A DNA stretch of 64,000 nt, from NCBI GenBank assembly GCA_029204225.1, contig CM055106.1, positions 5,372,858 through 5,436,857 on the forward strand. Direction: 5' to 3'. The position numbers and the translations under genes are program-made. Below, in pieces: positions 46,409 to 53,303 of this stretch (position 1 is the first letter of the stretch; each line of letters begins with the position of its first letter). The notes under the pieces were generated by a model. It was not told the DNA's origin, ran no database searches, and saw only the letters and a list, made by a program, of their open reading frames with translations. This DNA is from Diphasiastrum complanatum (taxonomy: Eukaryota > Streptophyta > Lycopodiopsida > Lycopodiales > Lycopodiaceae).

Positions 46409-49187
46409 TGGTGCCCTGGCCGCCATGTCGTTGGCTGATCCATTTGCCATGATCATCGGCTGCCATCTTCCTGCTGATCCATTGCTGACCACTCTATCGC
46501 AGCTGCCCCTAAAGATGACGCCCTAGTTGCCTTAAAAGCATGTAGCAAACTCCATGCTCACTTGCAAAATCGCAAGCAACACCTCCAACCGCACCATCTT
46601 CTTCAAACACCATCACTTTCAGCCTCAACGACTTCTGCATCTCCAGCTACGCCTGCTCCAGTGTCTAGGTCTGGATCTGATCTGCCTCACGCCATCCCCA
46701 TCTCTCCTTCTTTGTCTAATAATAATAACGAGCCCAACATTGCTCTTCCCTTAACCCCCTATCAGGATTCGATGTTTCTATCCACTCCAACAAAAGATCT
46801 GACTCATCTGATCCCTCTATTGTGTGAAGACACCAACAAGCTATACAACATAGTGGAATATAAGAAGACGATGATCAATGCCCAGCAAAAGACGATCCAA
46901 CAGTTGCTTTCACATATGCAGCGATTCGAATCTTCCATAGCAGATGTTAAGAAAGAGGTCACAGAGGCTAAAGAAAGAATACCAACATCAACACCAACCG
47001 AAACTATCCACGAAAGAGAACAACAACACCATAAGGAGGTTTCATGGGTAGACATCCTTAAACGTCCAAGGAAATTGAGTGCCTCAGTCTCTTTCATCTC
47101 TGCCACATTCACTGAGTGCCATTTGCGAGAGCAAAATGCCCTCAATGTCCATGTAAGAGCCTAGAGGCGTCCCCAATTCTCAGGATGCTCTTGGAGAAGC
47201 CAAAAAAAATTGGACCAAAACCTCGAGCATCATAGCAATGGTTTGGATACAGCTTGGCTTATACCAAGAAGGACGTTAACACTCTTGTCTTGCGCTTTAC
47301 TTCGTTGGAGTCTAGGCAAGAGGCTGGTCTAAGCTAAAGGATACTAAGATCTTTCTAGATGAAGATCTTACTTCCGTACAACTTGTGGAACAGAAAAAGG
47401 CTCTTCAAGAAGCGAAGGATATAGGCAGACGAATGATCTACAGAGATGGTAACATTCATTTTGTTGAGATCATCGTTGCAGCGAATCATGACACTGGGTT
47501 TTGCAATTTTGCGAATCGCGATTACCTGCAACAGATCACTGACAGAATTTTTTTTTCCTCAGCAATTTGCTAGCAAAAAAACAGCGAATCACTGATTTTT
47601 GTCATAGCGATTCGTGAATCGCGATTCGCGAATTGTGAGTGCATCTTTGGTTGAGATCAAGCATAAAGCTAATATTGAGAGTGTAGTTTCAACTGAGTTG
47701 GAGCAGAGTTTAGAGAAATGAAGAGCTGTCCAATTGAACATGTAAATGATCTTGGACTATATATCTCTGTCCCTTCTTAGTTGTCATTTTGTTACGTTCT
47801 AGTAGTTTAGATAATGCAGTAATTTTGTTTCGACGACATTGATTGGTCTAGCTTCCCATCATACTTGGATGTCCTTCTCTCATCTTATTTGATTTCTTCC
47901 AAAAAAAGATTAACTTTTTTATTCAAAACATTGCTCAACTCGAAACTTTTGTAATCTGATTGAATTGATTCAAATATTTTAAATTTGAGTCTTCTGGTGG
48001 CTATGCACGTAGTAGCGGATTTGAACGTAGCCAAAGTTTTGAGCTTATGAAGTTGCACTTTATTCAAAAAAAGGGTGTGGCCTACGGATATAGAAAGCTT
48101 TGGCGTACTGGAGTATGGTGGCAAGTTACAACATTGCTTTTAGGGATAAGTCTCTCACAATTTCATCTATCATTTGATCATTCGAATCTCTGTTCTCGAA
48201 TTCCAGAATGGTGCCATGATCTACTTTCAGAAGATTTCCTAGGAGCAACACAATATTTCTAGTGACTGTATAACAGGCTCTAGCATAGTAAGTGAGCCTT
48301 ATGGCATGCATAAGCGGCCTATCATGGAACAATTATTGAATAAACTTACAGGAAGTACAATCAATTCGGCACCTTCGTCCGCTGCCCCTTCAATCACTTC
48401 CCGAGCATGATTGATGTTTTGTTCTTTGTTTGCTGTAACGGAAAGCTGGCAAACTGCAACTTTGAACTGTGCAATCCCACATTTATATATCGTTGTCAAT
48501 GCACAGCGCTTATTACAAATCTTAGCTGGAAACATCAGAATAGAGTACCTGTGCCTAAAAAGGATTCCAATCGAGCATAGGTACAGGAGGTCCTCCAAAT
48601 TATTCATCAATCTACACAAGAAGTAACCCTAATACACTACGCAAGAGACTGAAACGTGAGTATCACAATCATTCCCGACAAACAGCTAGAAATTGAGAAA
48701 AAATGACAAATAAAATAGAGTAAAAAGCGATGAGTTAATGTCCAATTAGGGCAATTTAGACTCGTGCAAAAATAAGTCTCAAGCACTATGACCTCCAACA
48801 AACCCTAACCGACATTCTAACCTTTCCACCATTGGGAGCAGGTGGAGGAGCAACTGCACATGGTTTCCTCGCAAGTGAAGCGCGCAAATCCGTTCCCATA
48901 CTTCTTGCTCTGCTTGTATATGTAATTCCGGCTGCTAGAGGAGACTTCAAGGGAAAACACCCAAACACTGCTGCACTCTTCCACGCCCACACCCTTGGTG
49001 ATGTGGTTCCGAAGGATCTAACAGGAACAGCCAAGCGAAGGCTATGGCATGACCGCACAGAGAACCTAGCACAGAGCTGCATAATACATGCACGATAACA
49101 AGAAGAAGACGAGGAAGAAGAAGACGAGAAGACGCTGTGCCGCCAAATGAGTTGAAAGTATCGTGGAAGTAGCCGGGCACAGCCCAT
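20057..49187 (-). CDS. omega-amidase (NIT2-like, nitrilase superfamily), 10-exon gene
   Basis: Ten minus-strand exons with GT-AG borders and matching phases join into 1,221 bp (406 residues from the first ATG). The product matches plant omega-amidase. This enzyme family hydrolyses alpha-ketoglutaramate and alpha-ketosuccinamate to 2-oxoacids and ammonia. All three catalytic residues of the Glu-Lys-Cys triad are kept: Glu opening exon 3 (EMWNCPYS), Lys ending exon 3 (KHRK) and Cys in exon 5 (GICYDIRF). ATGs lie at 49187, 49082 and 48899. The second gives about 371 residues with an Arg/Ser-rich organelle-type leader. The third gives about 310 residues and would make a leaderless form. Exons: 48822-49187, 48350-48466, 44277-44501, 43274-43367, 41746-41820, 21250-21328, 21035-21050, 20562-20642, 20311-20393, 20057-20141. 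No internal stop is present, so it is probably functional despite 15-plus kb of transposons in its introns. Confidence 0.9.
20311..20393 (-). CDS. omega-amidase exon 9
   Basis: 83 bp: [20 protein letters not shown] then YSVSDQR plus two bases. Acceptor TTAGCAG, donor AGAAG|GTGAAA. More diverged than the other exons from what I recall of flowering-plant sequences. Confidence 0.9.
20562..20642 (-). CDS. omega-amidase exon 8
   Basis: 27 codons: [20 protein letters not shown] then HSTVVGP. Acceptor AATGTGGCAG, donor CCC|GTGAGT. Confidence 0.95.
21035..21050 (-). CDS. omega-amidase exon 7, 16-nt microexon
   Basis: The exon GGCGATCGATAACCAA completes Arg and encodes AIDNQ, exactly filling the gap between LLQRA (exon 6) and LYVITC (exon 8) relative to plant omega-amidases (RATDNQ-LY). 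Acceptor CATAACAG, donor GTGAGT. Skipping it would shift the frame. Confidence 0.93.
21250..21328 (-). CDS. omega-amidase exon 6
   Basis: 79 bp, phase 1 in and phase 2 out: [20 protein letters not shown] then ELLQRA. Acceptor TTGGACAG, donor CCAG|GTAGTA. It is separated from exon 5 by a 20,417-bp intron. Confidence 0.95.
22169..22567 (+). repeat. 5' LTR of element A
   Basis: 399 bp, ending TTCTACA before the primer site. Compared with the 3' LTR it lacks a ~75-bp block after 'aggcctaattg'. Confidence 0.88.
22568..22584 (+). other. primer-binding site of element A
   Basis: TGGTATTAGAGCC directly after the LTR is complementary, with one change, to the 3' end of initiator-Met tRNA (consensus TGGTATCAGAGC). 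Confidence 0.7.
23833..26303 (+). pseudogene. hAT transposase (BED finger, DUF659-type core), degraded
   Basis: The reading starts near 23833 ([14 protein letters not shown]). A BED-type zinc finger follows ([20 protein letters not shown]), then a repeat-rich linker (24189-24383) and a stop at 24426. Homology resumes with [17 protein letters not shown], then [31 protein letters not shown] and [16 protein letters not shown] (DUF659-type region), and further exon-like blocks to [18 protein letters not shown] and [11 protein letters not shown]. That last block is where the C-terminal hAT dimerisation domain should begin, but the sequence turns into a GA microsatellite. Apparent gaps near 24880-24950, 25318-25405 and 26070-26180 may be introns. 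Stops and the missing C-terminus suggest it is inactive. Confidence 0.8.
24189..24383 (+). repeat. five 39-bp coding repeats in the transposase linker
   Basis: Units of 39 bp ('gggcccagtacatcacgggc' and so on) encode a 13-residue [13 protein letters not shown]-type motif five times. Units are in frame and differ by few bases. Confidence 0.9.
26306..26353. repeat. (GA)n microsatellite
   Basis: 48 bp of GA immediately after the codons for PVTWWCIHG of the hAT transposase, replacing its conserved C-terminal domain. Confidence 0.95.
26984..30500 (+). pseudogene. element A gag-protease-integrase remnant
   Basis: It begins at ATG 26984 ([20 protein letters not shown]). gag runs with a TGA at 27170 and a frameshift near 27590 to a zinc knuckle [14 protein letters not shown]. 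The protease is [12 protein letters not shown]. The GAG-pre-integrase ([20 protein letters not shown]) and the integrase core ([15 protein letters not shown]) follow through further breaks, then the integrase C-terminus ([30 protein letters not shown]). Only the first part of RT is present ([20 protein letters not shown]); it joins directly to [16 protein letters not shown], so the catalytic palm is deleted. From about 30160 a diverged second copy of the 29344-29700 linker follows. Confidence 0.8.
30544..30978 (+). repeat. 5' LTR of element B
   Basis: 435 bp, TGTTAGAAATT to TTCTGACA. Same family as the solo LTR at 8780 and the fragment at 1995. Confidence 0.93.
30979..30993 (+). other. primer-binding site of element B
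   Basis: TGGTATCAGAGCTGA follows the LTR directly. The first 12 bases are the exact complement of the initiator-Met tRNA 3' end used by most plant Copia elements. Confidence 0.88.
31362..32602 (+). pseudogene. element B gag and protease
   Basis: ATG at 31362 ([20 protein letters not shown]) opens a gag with a stop at 31660-31662 (ETVN*SR). It continues through [20 protein letters not shown] and the Lys-rich linker [12 protein letters not shown]. The zinc knuckle is split by a frameshift (CFICKK in one frame, KSGHYAKEC in another). The protease keeps its active site [12 protein letters not shown] and ends around [14 protein letters not shown] where the solo LTR enters. One stop and one frameshift disable it. 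Without them it would be a normal-length Copia gag-protease. Confidence 0.85.
32603..33030 (+). mobile_element. solo LTR inserted in element B
   Basis: 428 bp beginning TGAAAATTG and ending ATGCA, flanked by an exact 5-bp duplication AGTGT (32598-32602 and 33031-33035). The protease frame stops at its left side and the GAG-pre-integrase homology ([15 protein letters not shown]) starts at its right side, so its removal restores colinearity. It carries two 'cacgtgtg' blocks and a TATA-like 'gtatatatc'. This is the fourth nesting level here: solo LTR in B, in A, in the omega-amidase intron. Confidence 0.85.
33031..35803 (+). pseudogene. element B integrase, reverse transcriptase and RNase H
   Basis: The GAG-pre-integrase ([20 protein letters not shown]) is followed by the integrase core with [20 protein letters not shown] and [13 protein letters not shown], then a stop at 33694-33696. 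The C-terminal integrase follows ([20 protein letters not shown]). RT contains [39 protein letters not shown] and the active site [11 protein letters not shown], but about 40 residues between KALYALY and the YVDD strand are deleted. RNase H ([32 protein letters not shown]) runs in two frames to 35809, overlapping the LTR start. A stop follows the LQCDN motif. The enzyme set is complete in order but not functional. Confidence 0.85.
35804..36236 (+). repeat. 3' LTR of element B
   Basis: 433 bp, TGTTAAAAATT to TTCGGACA, preceded by the purine tract and followed by target duplication GATGG. Confidence 0.93.
36525..37004 (+). repeat. 3' LTR of element A
   Basis: About 480 bp. It keeps the block 'tgacattaagaacccc...' missing from the 5' LTR and has a 7-bp difference at its end (TTCTATTTCCTACA). 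Confidence 0.85.
37005..37355. other. intron spacer between elements A and D
   Basis: Unrecognised sequence with two overlapping short frames (37065-37344). I see no motif. Confidence 0.4.
37850..38280. repeat. element C/D minisatellite, left block
   Basis: ~35-bp 'gaaggcgaaggtgccttaaa'-type units followed by two ~78-bp units with 'ggccacttggcca' and 'gtgtcgcatttttc'. Confidence 0.85.
38281..38765 (-). pseudogene. element D gag/protease fragment
   Basis: On the minus strand: the gag C-terminal part ([38 protein letters not shown]), then a stop, a zinc knuckle [14 protein letters not shown] (CX2CX4HX4C intact), a Gln-rich spacer, a frameshift, and the protease entry [19 protein letters not shown]. 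The protease active-site DSGA is present, but the frame runs straight into minisatellite sequence. These are the parts missing from element C, so C and D are complementary deletion derivatives of one family. Confidence 0.75.
38766..39175. repeat. element C/D minisatellite, right block
   Basis: Three full ~78-bp units and partial units sharing 'aatggtttctaaggcattc' and 'ccacttggcca'. Confidence 0.85.
39702..39754. repeat. (CT)n microsatellite, ~53 bp
   Basis: It lies immediately upstream of a LINE ORF1 leader, as at 4218 and 46353. Confidence 0.95.
39755..40500 (+). pseudogene. LINE ORF1 fragment
   Basis: After a leader with several 'ctgcctgc' blocks, ATG at 40090 opens [15 protein letters not shown], closely related to MAKSKRGG at 4626. 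It continues Ser/Thr/Pro-rich to IALPLTP and a stop at 40321. Homology to the 46560 copy continues past the stop in shifted frames ([15 protein letters not shown]-like, [18 protein letters not shown]-like) to about 40500. It is a 3'-truncated, frame-broken ORF1. Confidence 0.65.
40501..41745. other. remaining intron 5 sequence
   Basis: No gene seen. It contains the short tandem duplication at 41221-41370. Confidence 0.4.
41221..41370. repeat. tandem duplication, 70/80-bp units
   Basis: 'ctcatatgaatgagataatg' through 'tttggtagctatg' occurs at 41221-41290 and again at 41291-41370, nearly identical. The second copy has about 10 extra bases ('ttgtattgaaa'). Confidence 0.9.
41746..41820 (-). CDS. 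omega-amidase exon 5 (catalytic Cys)
   Basis: 75 bp encoding [20 protein letters not shown] and YAAR, with the nucleophile Cys in GICYD. Donor AGAG|GTAACA. The acceptor is a tandem TAGCAG: use of the distal AG gives 41820 and keeps the usual length (VDT-Y-VGR), while use of the proximal AG (exon to 41823) inserts one residue (VDT-SD-VGR). Confidence 0.93.
42381..42918. mobile_element. hAT-type MITE, 538 bp
   Basis: The ends are CATAGATACCCGTCCCG and, read inward from the right, CATGGATTCCCGTTCCG. They are flanked by an exact 8-bp duplication GACCAGAC (42373-42380 and 42919-42926). Internal arms around 42497-42531 and 42733-42767 form a second inverted repeat ('actcatgaaaactgatct' pairs with 'agatcagttttcatgagt'), so the element can fold along much of its length. 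No transposase is encoded. It lies in intron 4 of the omega-amidase gene. Confidence 0.85.
43274..43367 (-). CDS. omega-amidase exon 4
   Basis: 94 bp: [17 protein letters not shown] then [13 protein letters not shown] plus one base. Acceptor TTTTTGGCAG, donor ACAT|GTATGA, leaving phase 1. Confidence 0.93.
44277..44501 (-). CDS. omega-amidase exon 3 (catalytic Glu and Lys)
   Basis: 75 codons in phase 0. It begins with the catalytic Glu ([18 protein letters not shown]), holds IIGGSIPER and LYNTCCIYG, and ends with catalytic Lys in KHRK. Acceptor TTTTAACAG, donor AAAG|GTATAT. Confidence 0.95.
45460..46000 (+). pseudogene. LINE fragment: C-terminal zinc-binding region
   Basis: Diverged copy of the 2256 module. 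ICQICTL is recognisable near 45640, then [14 protein letters not shown], a run with [20 protein letters not shown] (45664-45846) and a stop. Upstream, 'attgggacagctccgggttt' matches the GQLRVSS block of the other copies. It lies in intron 2 of the omega-amidase gene. Confidence 0.7.
46155..46352 (+). pseudogene. LINE ORF1 piece
   Basis: In broken frames it matches the ORF1 coiled-coil and linker of the next copy ([11 protein letters not shown]-like and [11 protein letters not shown]-like near 46180-46325). It ends at a CT array, so it is a separate truncated copy. Confidence 0.5.
46353..46406. repeat. (CT)n microsatellite, ~54 bp
   Basis: Pure CT array between an ORF1 piece and the leader of the next ORF1 unit. 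Confidence 0.95.
46407..47860 (+). pseudogene. LINE ORF1 unit (best-preserved copy), interrupted by a MITE
   Basis: The open frame at 46562-47164 contains the Ser/Thr/Pro-rich start, [20 protein letters not shown], a coiled-coil-like [20 protein letters not shown] and [16 protein letters not shown]. Homology continues in other frames with [20 protein letters not shown] and [13 protein letters not shown], then breaks at 47471 where a MITE sits, and resumes with [20 protein letters not shown] to a stop near 47720. A 3' tail to about 47860 resembles the tail of the 4312-5317 unit. No RT follows. Confidence 0.6.
47472..47650. mobile_element. small hAT-type MITE, 179 bp
   Basis: It is flanked by an exact 8-bp duplication TTGAGATC (47464-47471 and 47651-47658). 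Its interior carries GCGAATCGCGATT, AGCGATTCGTGAATCGCG and GATTCGCGAATT motifs, the same palindromic theme as the subterminal regions of the hAT element at 22875-26660. Its terminal inverted repeats (atcgttgcagcg / gcactc...agatgc-like) are diverged. It is inserted in LINE ORF1 sequence. Confidence 0.75.
48350..48466 (-). CDS. omega-amidase exon 2
   Basis: 39 codons in phase 0, from [10 protein letters not shown] to ELIVLP. Acceptor TTGCACAG, donor CCT|GTAAGT. It forms the first beta-strand and helix of the nitrilase fold. Confidence 0.92.
48822..49187 (-). CDS. omega-amidase exon 1 (targeting leader)
   Basis: It encodes the leader: a Ser run, then [18 protein letters not shown], rich in Arg and Ser and poor in acidic residues as in chloroplast or mitochondrial transit peptides, ending [10 protein letters not shown]. 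The donor is AAAG|GTTAGA. The most upstream ATG (49187) lies inside a foldback repeat (49165-49280), so the ATG at 49082 is the better start; it gives a length close to that I recall for the Arabidopsis protein. Met at 48899 (SMGTDLRAS) sits where a cytosolic start could be. Confidence 0.8.
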
Positions 49188-49280
49188 TCTGTCGGGTAAG
49201 GATTTTCAAAAAATTTTGGGTAAGGCTAAATTTTTTTGGAAAGCCAAATCAGGCAGAATGGGCTGTGCCCGGCTCCTTCC
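49165..49280. repeat. foldback repeat over the omega-amidase 5' end
   Basis: Arms of 29 bp at 49165-49193 and 49252-49280 (core gccgggcacagcccattct and its complement) pair with two mismatches around a 58-bp AT-rich loop. The first in-frame ATG of the omega-amidase gene (49187) lies inside the left arm. It may be a small foldback/MITE insertion or a regulatory hairpin. No target duplication is evident. Confidence 0.8.
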
Positions 49281-51639
49281 ATTGCGTAGTGGAGTCTTTG
49301 ACTTTTCACATGCCATTTACAAAGCATAATCAGTAGTTTGGGATTTTTTGGACCAATGAGAAATTGCCACATGGCAATTTGATGCGCACAGTCTGACACG
49401 GACCGACACGCAGTGTGACGCGGACTGGAATGGGCTTCACAATTTTGAAATTTTTTTTTAGAAAATTCAGTGACATTTTATGCTTTTTAAAAAGCCCAAA
49501 AAGTGGCATAATGAAGAGCAAACTAGCAACGCAATTTTGTCCTAATTCGAATTGAGCAGAAATTTTCAAGGAAAGCGAACTGTATGCAATGTTAATAATT
49601 GAATATAGATGTTGCATAGAATCATGTTTCTATAGTTCCATCATTTTCTCGAATTTCAAAGTATAGTAGAGATTAACTAATGATTTTTCAAGGTATAGAA
49701 AAGATTAACTGATAATTGGTAGAATATTGTGCTACATGAAAGGCACTAAAGTGTGTAAGACACTAATTCCATTGTTCTACATGAAGGGCATCAAGTGTAG
49801 ATGCAAAACCTACACCTTGCCAAGTTTTATATATGAAATATCCCAACCTTTTATTGTAAGATTTGAGAAACAATTGATAACCTGCCATTCTTTTATAAAC
49901 AATTGATAACCCGCCATTCTTTGCAAACAACTTGAGTTATGTGCTTCCTAGATAAAATACCAATTGTTTTGTACTTTGTGTCATTTTGACAAATGCGAAA
50001 TATGTGAAGGTGTTGAAAAGCATCATCACAATCGATAGGTGAGTTGCTTTTTGTTTTTGCTTTCATGTCCTGCTAATTGTAGGGAAATATTATTTTGAAG
50101 TTGACAAATGCAAACACGTAGTCAAAAAATTGTTGTTTTTTACTATCTTGAGCTCATTTCAATAACATGAAAGGCAAATGATTTGTCTAACCTCTCAACA
50201 AATAAAATGTTTAGAAAATTTACCTTTTTGAAGTAAGTTTTGTATTCATCAATTGATGTCATTGTGCTGTAGCTAAAACAAAGTTGCATTTTGAAAAAAA
50301 AAATAGCAGACATCGAAATACAATAGCATAATCTATGTCTTTATTAAAGACGGAATTGTCATTGCCAAAAAGAGACATGTAATCAAGTATTTGGTAATAG
50401 CAAGAATTAGATGTTCATGTGTTCTGAACAACTTTCAAAATACTTATGACATTTGAGGCAAAAAATAATTAAGAATGATGTCCAAACTAAAATAGTTGAC
50501 AATTCATGATATTTTTAGCTAATTTAGATTGCTAATGATGACAACAAGGTTAATCAATTAAGTCTAAATAGTATTCTTGTTGAAGAAATCATTCTTTTCA
50601 TCAATACAGCATAAAAAATCATCATTTAAAAGAACATTGAACAAGCTTTGTAAAATATTTGAGATCTTTCCACAATGTCAGTGTTGTTAAGAAAAGTCAA
50701 TTGTTAGAGAGCCATCTTTTTAATCCAATGTAAGATGGCAAAAGAAGAGGTGGCGATTTCCCTCTCAAAATTATAAACTAGGAGACTCGCCTTTCTCCCA
50801 AACGATAATGCAATATGCAAACTGAAATTCGAAGTTGCGATTTGCAAATTGCCATGAAACATCTCAAATAGTGTACAAAGCTGGCTCAATGTTCTTTCGA
50901 ACAACGATTCTTTATTTGATTTTTTTAAAAACAGTTATTAGTATAGAAGCATACTAAATTGACAAATTCAGGTCATCTATGTACATAGGTTTATGACAGG
51001 CTAGCTAAGCAACCAACGGTGACATTTTGTAAAATCTACATCAAAAAGCTGAAAAAAAATGAATGACAACATTGAAAATGAGAATGCTATCAGAAAATCT
51101 AAAGAGAAAGATACAAGGTCATTCAAAACATGGCAAGAGAATTCATACATGACTAAATACAAAACTTGTGACTGAAAAATAAAAAAAATTGAAAGACTTT
51201 TCATTTGTAAGAAAATAGTCTTGCCCATACTCTACTAGAAAAGTATGTGCAAGACAAGCAATGTATGTCCAAAGTTGAATGAAAATATGTCTTAGTTAGA
51301 ACAAACAAACTAGCTAGAACAACAATGTAGAAGAAATAGCATATGATAGTACGACTCATTGGAAAGCATTAGAAATCAAAGGAAGCAAATATTTTTTGAA
51401 TAAATTTGCACAAAGCTCAAAATGAAATCAAATTCTACCAAACTACAACAAAAAGCACAACCAAACACGCAAGAGACATCGACCCTGGCCACAACAAACT
51501 AATGTGTAACACCAAGATCGTCATATATTAATTGTCTAGTACAAGTGTATGAAAGATTTCGAACAGTTCTAATCAGCAAGATAACTTGACCTGTACTCAG
51601 TTTGAAAATATAAAGCATCTAATTACAATGAGGAGCCTC
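49281..51639. other. upstream region of omega-amidase; gene-poor
   Basis: It should include the promoter of the minus-strand gene. A near-perfect palindrome AAATTGCCACATGGCAATTT lies at 49363-49382 next to 'ggaccaatgag'. The rest (49440-51639) is AT-rich with no recognised gene or element. Confidence 0.4.
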
Positions 51640-51713
51640 AATCAGTTTGTAAACAACAATCATTAACATAGAGTTACATGCCAAGAGGAATGATTGACAT
51701 CAAAATTAGTGTG
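51640..51713 (-). pseudogene. AP2/ERF pseudogene, C-terminal side of the split domain
   Basis: Reading minus from 51713, CACACTAATTTTGATGTC gives HTNFDV. This continues the AP2 domain end interrupted at 57409 (SYDV|H|TNFD), the usual position of the TNF-type motif. Stops follow within about 20 codons. The break is the target site of Copia E. Confidence 0.6.
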
Positions 51714-53176
51714 TGTTGAATTCACACGTGTGGATTGTCCACAACATTTACTTGTGATCTCCTAAGGTGTGTAGATGCACCAAGATCAAGACTAGATTGA
51801 GATTCAAGATCAATCTTAGATCCTATGGCAAAAACACACTACTACATGCATTCAATCACTTCCAACTCTCATTCACACGTGTGGGAATTGTTCCAAAAGT
51901 AATCTAAGTAAAAACAAGCTGCTCTCTGTGAAAGATTCAACTAGTTTCATCACATTTTGCAATATTTCCATATTTGGCATATTGAGGCCAAAACTTGTTT
52001 TAGACTTAGAGGTTGACTTTTCAAAGTTCATTAGTCTAAATCTCATTTGAATAAACACTTTTTGAAAGTGTGGGAAATATAGAATGCGAGTTTGAGTAGA
52101 TTCAATTTGAATAAGTTGGGTACATTGAATCTAGACCCAAAATTGGTAGGGTTAGCATTTTGGTGGGAAAGCCAAGTGACCTGCTATAAAAGGATGTAAC
52201 TCATGGAGAGAGTCATCTTCTCTCTTCTCTATCTCATTTCATGCTTATACATGGTTCTCTTGGGTTCTACTATCCATTGGTGCACTATCTTGGTGATTGC
52301 TTGCAATTCTATGTGTAGAATGATCTATATTTGCTATTTTTGGATCCACACGTGTGAAATACAGTAGCTTGCTGGTTTTGTACGGACGGGAACAGTACAT
52401 AATCATTTCATTCAAGTTTGATCAACTTCTATTAGTGTTTGCATCTCAAATTGTGTGTAGATGCTGATTTTTCTACATTGGTGAAATTGGTAGTGTATTT
52501 CTCTTTCTAACCAAAGATCATTCAAGTAGATTGGATCTTAAGGATCTGAAATCTCTCACACTCTCCTCGGGTAGAGAGAGAAAATCATCAATAGCTCTAG
52601 GGTAGAGAGAGAAAGCTAGAAAATCACTTACACTCAAAATCCACTCAATCTCAAAATCAATTAGATTCAAAATGAGGAGTACAATGATACTAGTAGATCC
52701 ATGAGCTACCACTATGCTTAACTATGATTGGATCACACTTTTCCACCTCTTGATCCTATTGGACCATTGATGCATGCACCTCTAAATTCTATTGGACCAT
52801 TTTCAAGCAAACTTCAAATTCTATTGGACCACTCATGATTCCACCTCTAAATCCTATTGGACCTCTTAAACTTCATCAAACAAAAGCATTACACTTGTCT
52901 ACACTATAATTGGCACAAGTTTGGCCTCCTACTCTAATTTGGCTCAATAGTGGCATTACAAGTGGAAATGGATAATTTGCCATCTATGCCAAATTTGACC
53001 CTATCAACATCCTACACCTAAATGTTTGACTATGAAATTCTATGAGACCCCTATAACAAACATTTTTATTTACTTTACAATTCTCCACACGTGGGAACAT
53101 CCTCCACACATGTGAGATTCACTTACAAACTTCTATCATAAAAAATACCAAGCTAGATTTTTGCCAATTTCTCACA
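51714..53176 (-). repeat. 3' LTR of element E, with inserted solo LTR
   Basis: 1,463 bp. Subtracting the 634-bp insertion and its 5-bp duplication leaves about 824 bp, matching the 822-bp partner. Confidence 0.9.
51927..52560 (+). mobile_element. solo LTR inside the element E LTR
   Basis: 634 bp beginning TGTGAAAGATTC and ending AATCTCTCACA (TGTGA/TCACA inverted ends), flanked by exact duplication CTCTC (51922-51926 and 52561-52565). The partner LTR at 56587 lacks it, with the uninterrupted site 'gctgctctcctcgggtag'. A TATA box (CTATAAAAGG near 52191) suggests a promoter on the plus strand. Confidence 0.9.
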
Positions 53177-53303
53177 CTCCTCCTCAAAAAAATAGCTTGG
53201 AAAGGTATTAGATCACTTGAGAAGTTTGTAAATCTTTTTGAGTGGATCCTTTGGTATGCATAATAAGTGAAGATCAGCCAAGGGATCCATCATAGCAGCA
53301 CCC

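Noticed and set aside
52518-52712. Minus-strand frame repeated at 56746-56946
   Set aside because: The two near-identical frames lie in the paired LTRs of element E. The similarity is LTR identity, not a gene pair.
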